From Carthagonibacter sp032251515 (lineage in GTDB: Bacteria > Gemmatimonadota > Gemmatimonadetes > Palauibacterales > Palauibacteraceae): DNA of 64,000 bases. Each line of letters opens with the position of its first letter. Within the stretch, counting starts at the first letter, position 1. This document shows positions 23,356 through 30,993 of the stretch, in pieces. The notes under the pieces are model-generated. The model did no database searches. It saw only the letters and a program-made list of their open reading frames with translations, and was not told the origin of the DNA. The translations under genes and the position numbers were made by a program. The stretch spans positions 18,789 through 82,788 of the forward strand of contig JAVVDU010000007.1 of the NCBI GenBank assembly GCA_032251515.1. Direction: 5' to 3'.

Positions 23356-25320
23356 TCACTCGGGCGGGGACGTCCCTTCCCGGTGTGGAGGCACCGCGCA
23401 GGCCCCCGGCCTCGCATCCCGGGGCGCGTCTCGGCGCCCGTCCGGGGGGGCAGCCCGGCGCCGCAGCTCCACCAGCAGATTCTGCAGATCGGCCGGTGAG
23501 ATTCCGGGGATTCGTGACGCCTGCCCGAGATTTCCGGGTCGCACCCGGGCCAGCTTCTCCCGGGCCTCCGTGGAGAGCGAGCGGAACTCACCGTACGGCG
23601 CATCGGCCGGCAACGGGTGCGCTTCCCGGGCGCGCAGGGCACGGGCCCGCTCCCGGTCCCGCTCGACATAGCCGGCGTATTTCGTCTCCATCTCCACGAC
23701 CGTCCAGGCGTCCGGTTCGATCCCGGGATCCTCCAGCGGGCCATCCGGCCCGAACAGGCCGTCCAGCGATACTTCCGGGCGCCGCAGGAAGCGCTCCAGC
23801 GGCTGCACCTCTTCGATCGGGGTGCCGCCCCTCGCCTCCAGCCAGGCGTTCACCTCCACCGGGCGCGCCCGTCCGTCCGCCACCCAGGCGCGGGCGCGCT
23901 CGATCTCCTCCGCGTGTTCTTCCCAGCGGCGGCGCTCCGCGTCGCTATACAGCCCGAGTTTCGCGCCCACGGGTCCGAGGCGCTGCAGGCAGTTGTCCTG
24001 GCGCAGCAGGAGGCGGAACTCCGCCCGGGACGTGAACAGCCGGTAGGGTTCATCCACGCCTCGCGTCACCAGGTCGTCAACCAGCACACCCAGGAACGCC
24101 TCGTCACGGGCGGGCACCCACGGCTCCCGGCCGAGCGCCCGCAGGGCCGCGTTCAGGCCCGCCATCACGCCCTGGCCCGCCGCCTCTTCGTATCCCGTCG
24201 TCCCGTTCACCTGTCCGGCCAGCCACAGGCCCGGAAGGGTCCGCGACTCGAGAGTCCGCTCCAGATTCTCGGGCGGCAGGTAGTCGTATTCGATGGCGTA
24301 TCCCGGCTGGGTCATCCGGGCGTCCGCGAGCCCGGGAACGAGACGCAGGAATTGCCGCTGCACGTCGGCGGGCAGCGAGGTCGAGAGGCCGTTCACGTAC
24401 AGCTCGTGCGTCTCGAGGCCCTCGGGCTCGAGGAACACCTGGTGACGCCCGGCGTCGGGGAACTTCACGACCTTGTCCTCGACGGACGGACAGTAGCGCG
24501 GCCCGCGCGACGCGATCCCGCCGCCGTACAGGGCGGAACGCTCCAGGTTGCGGCGCACCACGTCCACCACGTCCGGGCCCGCCGACCCGATCCAGCAGGG
24601 CCGGGCCGGGAGCCGCGAGGCCCGTTCCCAGTGCGAGAACCGTGCGTCCCCGGCCTCGCCCTCCTGCCGTTCGAGGCGCGAGAAATCCACCGATCGACCG
24701 TCCACCCGGGGCGGCGTGCCCGTCTTGAAGCGGCGCACTCCCGGCTCGATCTCGGCGAGCTGCTCCGCCAGGCCGACCACCGCGGCGTCCCCGGCACGCC
24801 CGGCCGCGATGCGCGTATCCAGGCCCAGGTGGATCGCCCCGCGCAGGAACGTGCCCGCCGTGAGGACCACGGAGCGCGCGGCGAACCGGCTCCCCTCGGT
24901 CGTTTCGATGCCCGTCACTCGACCCGCTTCGATGCGCAGGCGGTCGACGGTAGCCTGGTACAGCTCGATCCGCTCCTGCTCCTCGAGGAGTCGCCGGACC
25001 TCCCGCGCATAGAGCCCCCGGTCGCACTGGGCCCGCGGCGCCCACACCGCCGGGCCCTTCGACCGGTTCAACATGCGGAAGTGCAGGGTCGTGCGGTCGG
25101 CGGCCCGGCCCATTACGCCGCCCAGCGCGTCCACCTCGCGCGCCACCGTACCCTTGGCGACTCCGCCGATGGCCGGATTGCAGGAGAGCTGGCCGACCCG
25201 CGACAGGAAGGAGGTCACGAGCAGGACACGCGCCCCGGCCCGGGCGGCAGCCGTCGCCGCCTCGCATCCGGCGTGGCCGCCGCCGACCACGATCACGTCG
25301 AACGTGCGCTCACGTCCCAT
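23356..25320 (-). CDS. mnmG: tRNA uridine-5-carboxymethylaminomethyl modification enzyme MnmG (GidA)
   Basis: A 654-residue FAD enzyme. It begins with the dinucleotide-binding motif DVIVVGGGHAGCEAA, followed by the family signatures SCNPAIGGVAKG and RAQCDRGLYAREVR, PRYCPSVEDKV with its catalytic Cys, and PGYAIEYDYLPP. With MnmE (gene at 26712) it builds the cmnm5U wobble modification at U34. The C-terminal helical domain (PGNLGQASRIPGISPADLQNLL) binds MnmE/tRNA; the last 30 residues are a polar, proline-rich extension. ATG 25320 is chosen because it directly precedes the Rossmann strand. CATAAT at 25334-25339 on the minus strand would make the mRNA nearly leaderless from this ATG, and no ribosome-binding site is visible. 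ATG 25335 is the alternative. Confidence 0.95.
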   Translation of the reverse strand: MGRERTFDVIVVGGGHAGCEAATAAARAGARVLLVTSFLSRVGQLSCNPAIGGVAKGTVAREVDALGGVMGRAADRTTLHFRMLNRSKGPAVWAPRAQCDRGLYAREVRRLLEEQERIELYQATVDRLRIEAGRVTGIETTEGSRFAARSVVLTAGTFLRGAIHLGLDTRIAAGRAGDAAVVGLAEQLAEIEPGVRRFKTGTPPRVDGRSVDFSRLERQEGEAGDARFSHWERASRLPARPCWIGSAGPDVVDVVRRNLERSALYGGGIASRGPRYCPSVEDKVVKFPDAGRHQVFLEPEGLETHELYVNGLSTSLPADVQRQFLRLVPGLADARMTQPGYAIEYDYLPPENLERTLESRTLPGLWLAGQVNGTTGYEEAAGQGVMAGLNAALRALGREPWVPARDEAFLGVLVDDLVTRGVDEPYRLFTSRAEFRLLLRQDNCLQRLGPVGAKLGLYSDAERRRWEEHAEEIERARAWVADGRARPVEVNAWLEARGGTPIEEVQPLERFLRRPEVSLDGLFGPDGPLEDPGIEPDAWTVVEMETKYAGYVERDRERARALRAREAHPLPADAPYGEFRSLSTEAREKLARVRPGNLGQASRIPGISPADLQNLLVELRRRAAPPDGRRDAPRDARPGACAVPPHREGTSPPE

Positions 25321-25448
25321 GTGGTGTATTGTCATTATGTTACACGATCCCATACGCCTGCCGGGCCGTTCGTGTGCGCCGGTCCGAACTCCCTTCCGGC
25401 GCGCGGCGGCCCCGGGGGACGAGACCCGAAGATAGGAGGATCGGGCCG

Positions 25449-25748
25449 ATGGAAGAAACGGGAACGATCCGGGCTGGATTCCGGATCACGGGCCGCGTGC
25501 AGGGCGTCGGCTTCCGCTGGTGGACGGTGCGGACCGCGACCTCCCTCGACCTCCGCGGCACCGTGCGCAACCGTCGCGATGGTTCGGTCGAGGTCCTCGC
25601 CGCGGGCCCGCCCGACGCCATGGAACGCCTGGAGGAAGCTCTCCGCCGCGGCCCGCCGGCCGCCCGCGTGGACGCGGTGCAGCGCCGCACGCTGGACGCC
25701 GCGGATCCGGGGTTTACTCCGCCGCCGGACTTTCGCGCCATCCGTTGA
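25449..25748 (+). CDS. acyP: Acylphosphatase
   Basis: A 99-residue protein matching the usual size of acylphosphatases. The active-site loop ITGRVQGVGFRWWTVR holds the catalytic Arg, and GTVRNRRDGSVEVLAAG carries the catalytic Asn (N of VRN). It hydrolyses carboxyl-phosphate bonds such as acetyl phosphate or 1,3-bisphosphoglycerate in the cytosol. An AGGAGG ribosome-binding site lies just upstream of ATG 25449. It is divergent from mnmG and 66 nt ahead of an Fpg-like gene. Confidence 0.93.
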   Translation: MEETGTIRAGFRITGRVQGVGFRWWTVRTATSLDLRGTVRNRRDGSVEVLAAGPPDAMERLEEALRRGPPAARVDAVQRRTLDAADPGFTPPPDFRAIR

Positions 25749-25814
25749 CGGCACCTTTCCGCACAGCGGGTGTATGCCCGTGCGTTCGCTGACCCCCCGA
25801 AGAAGGAAAGGTCC

Positions 25815-26612
25815 ATGATCGAGCTCCCCGACGTCGAGCGGATGATCGACGCCTTCGCCGGGTACGCCACCGGAAAGACCGTCTCCGCCGTCCTGATCGA
25901 TGACGATGAAGCCGTACAGATCGACCCCGAGCTGAGCGAGGAGAAGATCCGCGGGCACGCGATCGACACGATCGAGCGCCACGGACGCTACATCGTCGTG
26001 CGCTTCCGCTCCGGCGCCAACCTCGTCTTCCACATGGGGAGCGAGGGCCGGATCTTCCTGGAGTCCCAGACGACGCCGCCCGACGAGCACAGCAAGATCC
26101 GCCTGCAGTTCGCGGCGGGACGAGAGCTGCGCTACGCCTCCGCGGGAGACGAGGGCGAGATCCACCTCGTGGACGGTGAGGACTTCAGCGGCCTCGGCAC
26201 CTTCGAGAAGCTGGGTCTCGACCCGCTGAGCGACGAGCTGACGGCCGAGACGTTCATCGCGCTCGTCCGCGACAAGCCGCGCTCCACGCTGAAGGGCGTC
26301 CTGCTGAACCAGGAGATCGTGGCGGGCATCGGGAACGAATACGCCGACGAGATCTGCTTCCAGGCGGGCTACCGCCCCGACCTGCGGATCCGCGACATGC
26401 AGGACGAGCAGCTCGTCCGCGTGCACCGCTACCTGCGGCGCGTCCTGCGGCGCGCCACCCTGCACTGGCAGGCCGCGCACGCCGACCCGGGCTGGCTGAT
26501 CAACCGGCGGACGTCGGGGGCCTGCTGCCCGCGCTGCGCGAGCAAGCTGAAGTCCACGAGCCTGGCAGGGCGCCGGACGTATCTCTGCCCGCGCTGCCAG
26601 CGCGCCGCCTGA
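25815..26612 (+). CDS. Fpg/Nei-family DNA glycosylase-like protein lacking the catalytic Pro and Lys
   Basis: A 265-residue protein clearly homologous to formamidopyrimidine-DNA glycosylases. It retains ELPDVE at the N-terminus, the H2TH segment NQEIVAGIGNEYADEICF and a C-terminal zinc finger (CPRC at 237-240 and CPRC near 259-262). However, it starts MIELPDVE, with Ile where the catalytic N-terminal proline should be, and the region of the conserved Lys57 reads ERHGRYIVV with Arg. ATG 25815 is fixed by an AAGGAAAGG site. A divergent group of such MIELP proteins exists in other bacteria; I know of no assigned activity. DNA binding is likely, glycosylase/lyase chemistry is doubtful. Confidence 0.85.
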   Translation: MIELPDVERMIDAFAGYATGKTVSAVLIDDDEAVQIDPELSEEKIRGHAIDTIERHGRYIVVRFRSGANLVFHMGSEGRIFLESQTTPPDEHSKIRLQFAAGRELRYASAGDEGEIHLVDGEDFSGLGTFEKLGLDPLSDELTAETFIALVRDKPRSTLKGVLLNQEIVAGIGNEYADEICFQAGYRPDLRIRDMQDEQLVRVHRYLRRVLRRATLHWQAAHADPGWLINRRTSGACCPRCASKLKSTSLAGRRTYLCPRCQRAA

Positions 26613-26669
26613 CGGCTCGAAGAAGGCCGACGGCTCGCAGGCCCGACCGACGGCGAAGCACGGCCCGCC

Positions 26670-26710
26670 GCGGCCCGGTCCCCCCCGGGGCACCGGGCCG
26701 CTTCGTTTCC
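26670..26710 (+). terminator. Intrinsic terminator after the Fpg-like gene
   Basis: GCGGCCCGGT (26670-26679) and ACCGGGCCGC (26692-26701) form a perfect 10-bp stem with a GC-rich loop, followed by TTCGTTTCCC. It lies between convergent genes. Confidence 0.75.
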
Positions 26711-26711
26711 C

Positions 26712-28145
26712 TCACTTTCCGATGCAGAACGCTCCGAACACCGCGTCCAGCACGTCCTCGACGTCCACCACGCCGAGAATCTCCTCCATGCGGGTCGCGG
26801 CGTCGCGCAGGTGCGTGACGGCCACCTCCGGCGGCAGAGTGGACGCGCGGGCGGCCCGGTACGCCTCCACGTCGCTTCGCGCCGCGCGGAGCGCCCGCAG
26901 GTGCCGGCGGCGGGTGACCATCGGGGCCTCGCCGGACTCCCGGAGCCCCATCCACGCCTCCGCGAGCATCCGCTGCCGCAGCGCCTCGAGGCCGGTGCCG
27001 ACCGTGGACGAGACCCGGATGTTCCCGTCTTCCCCGGCGTCGTCGGCCGCGAGCGCGTCGGCCGCGAGCGCGTCGTTCGACCGGTCGGCCGGCGCCGCGT
27101 CCGCCTTCGTCCGCACGAGGATGCACCCGGCGCCGTCCGACAGGCCCGCCAGAAACGCGCGCTCCGGCTCGTCGAGCGGCCGTCCCGCCTCCACGCACAG
27201 GAGGACGAGATCGGCACGCGCCACGTACCCCCGCGCCACCTCGATCCCGATGCGCTCCACGGGGTCCGCCTCCTCGCGAAGTCCGGCGGTGTCGACGAGC
27301 CGGAACGGGTAGCCCTCCACCGCCACCACCGCCTCGATCGCATCCCGCGTCGTCCCCGGGTGCTCCGTGACGATTGCGCGTTCCGAACCCAGTAACCTGT
27401 TGAACAAGCTTGATTTACCTACGTTCGGACGGCCGGCGATCACCGTGAGCGCTCCCTCGCGGAGCAGCTCTCCCTGCGGTGCGAAACGCAGAAAGGACCC
27501 GAGCTCGGAGAGCAGCGCCTCCACCGCCTCCCGCTCGCGCGCCGGGTCGAGCGGGCCGTCGTCCTCCTCGGGAAAGTCGATCTCGTAGGCGACGAGTGCC
27601 CGCAGGTCGATGAGCCGCCGCCGAAGGTCCTCGATGCGCCGCGACGCGGCACCCTCGAGCTGCGACAAGGCGACCCGCCCGGCCACCGGCGACCGCGCGT
27701 CGATGAGGTCCGCCGTGGCCTCGGCCTGCAGCAGGTCGATCCGGCCGTTCAGATAGGCGCGCCGCGTGAACTCTCCCCGCCGGGCCGGGCGGGCGCCCGC
27801 CGCGCACGCGGCATCCAGTACCATTTGAGGAACCAGCAGCCCCCCGTGACAGCCGATCTCCAGGACGTCCTCGCCCGTGTAGGAGGCCGGTGCGGGAAAC
27901 AGGGTGGCGAGGACGCGGTCGATCGCCGTGCCCTCCTCGGGGTGGACGAGACGCCGCAGGCTGGCGCGGCGGGGCTCCAGCGGCGCGAGCCCGAGACGGT
28001 CCGCCACATCACCGGCGGCCGGCCCCGAGATCCGCAGCACGGCGAGGGCCGCCCTGCCCGCGCCCGTGGCGACAGCCACGATCGTGTCGGCCCCGTCGGG
28101 CGCCTCCACGGACACGCCGTCCGTCGCCCCGTCCGGCCGCCTCAT
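26712..28145 (-). CDS. mnmE: tRNA modification GTPase MnmE (TrmE)
   Basis: A 477-residue protein in the usual order: N-terminal folate-binding domain (about 20-140, TIVAVATGAGRAALAVLRIS), helical domain, inserted G domain (about 230-400) with GRPNVGKSSLFN (G1), EHPGTTRD (G2), VDTAGLREE (G3) and RTKAD (G4), and the C-terminal CIGK, whose Cys-Gly-Lys end is conserved. With MnmG it modifies U34 of tRNAs. The G domain contains a short tandem repeat, DALAADALAADDAGED (two 15-nt units near 27050-27080), between G4 and G5; this looks like a neutral loop expansion. Start ATG 28145 is 10 nt after the yidC stop. Last gene of the rpmH operon. Confidence 0.95.
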   Translation of the reverse strand: MRRPDGATDGVSVEAPDGADTIVAVATGAGRAALAVLRISGPAAGDVADRLGLAPLEPRRASLRRLVHPEEGTAIDRVLATLFPAPASYTGEDVLEIGCHGGLLVPQMVLDAACAAGARPARRGEFTRRAYLNGRIDLLQAEATADLIDARSPVAGRVALSQLEGAASRRIEDLRRRLIDLRALVAYEIDFPEEDDGPLDPAREREAVEALLSELGSFLRFAPQGELLREGALTVIAGRPNVGKSSLFNRLLGSERAIVTEHPGTTRDAIEAVVAVEGYPFRLVDTAGLREEADPVERIGIEVARGYVARADLVLLCVEAGRPLDEPERAFLAGLSDGAGCILVRTKADAAPADRSNDALAADALAADDAGEDGNIRVSSTVGTGLEALRQRMLAEAWMGLRESGEAPMVTRRRHLRALRAARSDVEAYRAARASTLPPEVAVTHLRDAATRMEEILGVVDVEDVLDAVFGAFCIGK

Positions 28146-28155
28146 CGCCCGGGCG

Positions 28156-30021
28156 TCACCGCTTTCCGCCGCCCCCGCCGCCGCGCTTCTTCCTGTCCGC
28201 ACCGGCCTTGCGGCCGGCATCTCCCTTGCGGCCGGCGGGCGCCGGCGCCGCCGCGCCCGCCGCGCGCCGCTCGCGCGACAGAAAGAGTTGCTGCGGCAGG
28301 GAGGCGAGGTTGCTCGTCGTGTAGTAGAGGTTCAGCCCGGACGGGAAGGTCGCGAACATCACCGTGAACACGACGGGCAGCACGTAGGTCATCATCTTCA
28401 TCTGCGGGTTCGTCTGTTCCATGCCCCGCTGGCCGATCCAGGACAGGAGGAACATCGACGCGCCCATCAGGAGCGGGATGATGAACAGGGGGTCCTTGAG
28501 CGACAGGTCCGGCAGCCACAGGAAGGGCACGCCGCGGAACTCGATCGTCCCCTGGAACACGAAGAACAGCGTGAACAGGATCGGCATCGGGACGAGCATC
28601 GGCAGGCAGCCCGCGAGCGGGTTGATGTTGTGCTCGCGGTACAGCTTCATCATCTCCTGCTGAAGCACCTGCGGGTCGTCCTTGTGGCGCTCCTGGATCT
28701 CCTTCATCAGCGGCTGCACGCGCATCTGGGCGAGCTGCGCCCGCATCGACTTCTGGTACAGAGGGAAGAGCACGACGCGCATCAGGACGCCGAACAGGAT
28801 CAGCACCCAGCCGTAGGCCAGGGTGAGCGTGTTGTGCATCCAGCCGAGGATCAGCATCACGAGCCCGACGAGGGGCCGGATGATCGGGCGCAGCCAGCGC
28901 CAGCCGTACGGGTTCACCCCCTCGAGGCCCTGTCCCGCCGTCTCGAGGCGGTCGTACTCCTGCGGCCCCACGAACGCGCGGAACGCGAACCCCTCGTTGC
29001 CCGCCGGCACGGGCATCGAGGTGAGGACGTGCGCCACGTGGTCGGAGACGTCGCCGCGCACCAGCGCGCCGCCGAACCGCGGGCCCGACTCGGGGGCCAG
29101 CAGGGCCACCAGGAAGTACTTGTTCTTCACGGCGACCCAGCGGAACGGACCGCCCTGGATGGGCGTCGTCTCCCCGGCATCCAGTTTCTCGAACGGGACG
29201 CTCTCGATGCCCGAATCCACTCCGTTCGCCACGTAGGCGAGGGAGCGCAAGTCGTCGTCCCGCTCCTTCTCGTTCGTGCGGAGGCCGGTGCCGAGGCCCG
29301 TGATCACCGACCATCCACGCTCCCCGAAGCCCTCCAGGCGGCCCTCGACGTCAACCAGGTAGGTACCCGGCCGGAAGCGGTACACCACCACGAAGCGCAC
29401 CCCGCCCGAGGGGAAGTCGTAGGTGAAGCGGAGGGAGTCCTGGCGCGCTCCCTCGGCCAGCCGCAGCTCCCGCCGGTCCGCGGTGAAGATCCTCTCGTCG
29501 AGACGCGCCGTGTCGCCGCCCGCCGCGATCCGGTATCCGAGCATCGCATCGCCGGGCCGCACCAGCCGGACCCGGTCGTCGGTCTCCCCTTCCGCGGCGA
29601 AGGACTCGTAGCCGAGCAGCTTCGCCCCGACCAGGCTGGCGCCCCGCGTGCTGAACCGGAGCTCGAAGAGGTCGGTCCGCACCACCACCGTGTCGGCCGG
29701 CGCGAGCGCGAGCTCCGCTCCCGGGAGGCCGGCTTCCCCGCCGGACGCCCCGCCGGACGCCGCACCGGCTGCCCCTTCGGCACCACCGGCGGCACCCGCG
29801 TCCGCCGCCCCCAGCGCCCCCGACTCCTCGGCATCCGGTGCTCCGGAAACTGGTGCCTCGGCCGTCCCCTCTCCACCCGACTGCTCCGCACCCGCCGCCG
29901 CCGTGGCGTCCGCCCCCCCCGAAGACCCCGCGGGCGGCGGCGCCACCGGCGGAAACAGCAGGTTGGTGAGGAAGATCACCGCGACGGTCAGCACGACCGC
30001 CAGGACGACGCGTCTCTCCAT
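28156..30021 (-). CDS. yidC: Membrane protein insertase YidC
   Basis: A 621-residue inner-membrane insertase: one N-terminal helix (about 5-22), a long low-complexity Ala/Gly/Glu-rich linker (about 30-125), the periplasmic P1 beta-sandwich domain (about 130-380, ending FVGPQEYDRLETAG), and the conserved five-helix Oxa1 core (about 400-590; LFPLYQKSMRAQLAQMRVQP, MLYREHNINPLAGCLPMLVPMP in part, TYVLPVVFTVMFATFPSGLN). The C-terminus is basic, fitting ribosome contact. It inserts membrane proteins with or without SecYEG. It sits in the standard order rpmH-rnpA-yidD-yidC-mnmE, only 4 nt after yidD. The linker is unusually long. Confidence 0.95.
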   Translation of the reverse strand: MERRVVLAVVLTVAVIFLTNLLFPPVAPPPAGSSGGADATAAAGAEQSGGEGTAEAPVSGAPDAEESGALGAADAGAAGGAEGAAGAASGGASGGEAGLPGAELALAPADTVVVRTDLFELRFSTRGASLVGAKLLGYESFAAEGETDDRVRLVRPGDAMLGYRIAAGGDTARLDERIFTADRRELRLAEGARQDSLRFTYDFPSGGVRFVVVYRFRPGTYLVDVEGRLEGFGERGWSVITGLGTGLRTNEKERDDDLRSLAYVANGVDSGIESVPFEKLDAGETTPIQGGPFRWVAVKNKYFLVALLAPESGPRFGGALVRGDVSDHVAHVLTSMPVPAGNEGFAFRAFVGPQEYDRLETAGQGLEGVNPYGWRWLRPIIRPLVGLVMLILGWMHNTLTLAYGWVLILFGVLMRVVLFPLYQKSMRAQLAQMRVQPLMKEIQERHKDDPQVLQQEMMKLYREHNINPLAGCLPMLVPMPILFTLFFVFQGTIEFRGVPFLWLPDLSLKDPLFIIPLLMGASMFLLSWIGQRGMEQTNPQMKMMTYVLPVVFTVMFATFPSGLNLYYTTSNLASLPQQLFLSRERRAAGAAAPAPAGRKGDAGRKAGADRKKRGGGGGGKR

Positions 30022-30025
30022 CGAT

Positions 30026-30298
30026 CTATCCGCTGGCTCGTTCGGTTCGTGATTGGGGCGCGGGCGGGTCCGGGACCGGGTCGGGCCCGAATCCTCCCAG
30101 CGGATGGCAGCGGCCGAGGCGCCGCAGCGCCAGCCAGCCGCCACGCCACGGTCCGTGCCGCTCGAGGGCGCCACACGCGTACTCCGAGCAGCTGGGCTGG
30201 TAGCGGCAGGCGGAGGGGAGCAGGGGAGAGATGCCGGCCTGGTAGAGGCGCACGAGTCCGACGAGGGCCCGCGTCAGGAGTCGGTGTCGCTCAGGCAC
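30026..30298 (-). CDS. yidD: Membrane protein insertion efficiency factor YidD
   Basis: A 90-residue protein with the YidD signature: LVRLYQAGISPLLPSACRYQPSCSEYACGALERHG, in which the SACRYQPSCSEY segment with three Cys is diagnostic, and RRLGRCHPLGGFGPDPVP near the end. It helps YidC-dependent insertion at the inner membrane through an amphipathic N-terminal helix. Its ATG (30298) lies 25 nt inside rnpA, an overlap found in many bacteria. Confidence 0.93.
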   Translation of the reverse strand: MPERHRLLTRALVGLVRLYQAGISPLLPSACRYQPSCSEYACGALERHGPWRGGWLALRRLGRCHPLGGFGPDPVPDPPAPQSRTERASG

Positions 30299-30621
30299 CG
30301 GAGCACGCTCCGTTCGAGCTCGGCGAAACTTCGGCCGTACGCGCGGGGCCCGGCCCGCAGGACCACGTCGCGCGGCGGGGCGCCGGGCAGCCAGCGCAGG
30401 CGGAGGATCTCGCGCAGCCGCCGCTTCAGCCGGTTCCGCTGCACCGCGGTCCTCCCGTGGCGCGGCACGACCACCGCCACCCGGGCCCGTTCCGCGCCGG
30501 CCGGCGCGACGAAGGCCTGCAGCGGGCCGCGGGCCGTCCGCCGTCCCCGCCGCATCACGCCGCGTATCTCATCGGACCGGCGCAGCCGCGCCTCGCGCGG
30601 GAACCGGCGGCGTTCCGTCAC
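30274..30621 (-). CDS. rnpA: Ribonuclease P protein component
   Basis: A 115-residue basic protein. The RNP motif is seen as GRTAVQRNRLKRRLREILR, with the conserved Arg/Asn/Lys that contact RNase P RNA and pre-tRNA leader. The N-terminal RLRRSDEIRGVMRRGRR is also typical. It completes tRNA 5'-end maturation with the catalytic RNA (rnpB is not in this window). It lies 20 nt after rpmH and overlaps yidD. ATG 30621 is supported by family length. Confidence 0.93.
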   Translation of the reverse strand: MTERRRFPREARLRRSDEIRGVMRRGRRTARGPLQAFVAPAGAERARVAVVVPRHGRTAVQRNRLKRRLREILRLRWLPGAPPRDVVLRAGPRAYGRSFAELERSVLRCLSDTDS

Positions 30622-30641
30622 GTGCCCGGGCCGCGGCTCGG

Positions 30642-30809
30642 TCAGCCGCGGTGCTTGCGATGGACCTCGTCGCTCACCGTGAGGGAATGCCGTCCCTTGC
30701 GGCGCCGACGATTCAGGACCTTACGGCCCGCCTTGGTCTTCATGCGCGCACGGAAGCCGTGATCCTTCACGCGCTTCCGGCGGCTCGGATTCCTGTAGGT
30801 CGGTTGCAT
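30642..30809 (-). CDS. rpmH: 50S ribosomal protein L34
   Basis: A 55-residue, Arg/Lys-rich protein. MQPTYRNPSRRKRVKDHGF, RMKTKAGRKVLNRRRRKGR and a final HRKHRG match L34 except for a slightly longer C-terminus (usual length 44-50). It is the first gene of the leftward operon, right after the strong promoter at 30855-30883, and is divergent from dnaA as in most bacteria. Confidence 0.95.
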   Translation of the reverse strand: MQPTYRNPSRRKRVKDHGFRARMKTKAGRKVLNRRRRKGRHSLTVSDEVHRKHRG

Positions 30810-30854
30810 GACCGTCGCATCCCTGTTCGCGCCATCGTTCGGAAAGAGCCAATC

Positions 30855-30883
30855 AGATTAGGCGCGACGGGCCGGACTGTCAA
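30855..30883 (-). promoter_or_regulatory. Strong sigma70-type promoter of the rpmH operon
   Basis: On the minus strand TTGACA (30878-30883) and TAATCT (30855-30860) are separated by 17 nt, the best promoter match in the window. Transcription would start about 40 nt before rpmH. Confidence 0.8.
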
Positions 30884-30912
30884 ACCGTCCCGCCCGGTCA
30901 TCGTCACCATCG

Positions 30913-30941
30913 TTGACAGTGTGGAAAACTTCGCGTAGGAT
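30913..30941 (+). promoter_or_regulatory. dnaA promoter with an internal DnaA-box-like nonamer
   Basis: TTGACA (30913-30918), a 17-nt spacer and TAGGAT (30936-30941) lie 53 nt before the dnaA ATG. The spacer contains TGTGGAAAA (30920-30928), one base off the reverse complement of the DnaA consensus, suggesting autorepression. It is back-to-back with the rpmH promoter, 30 nt apart. Confidence 0.75.
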
Positions 30942-30993
30942 CCCTGCCCGCGATTCTCCGCGGGCCCGTTCGCTCCTTCTTCCGGTCAGCGCG

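Noticed and set aside
27046..27080. Two 15-nt units in mnmE as a mini-repeat array or mobile element
   Set aside because: Just two in-frame units encoding DALAA in a variable loop of the G domain; ordinary expansion.
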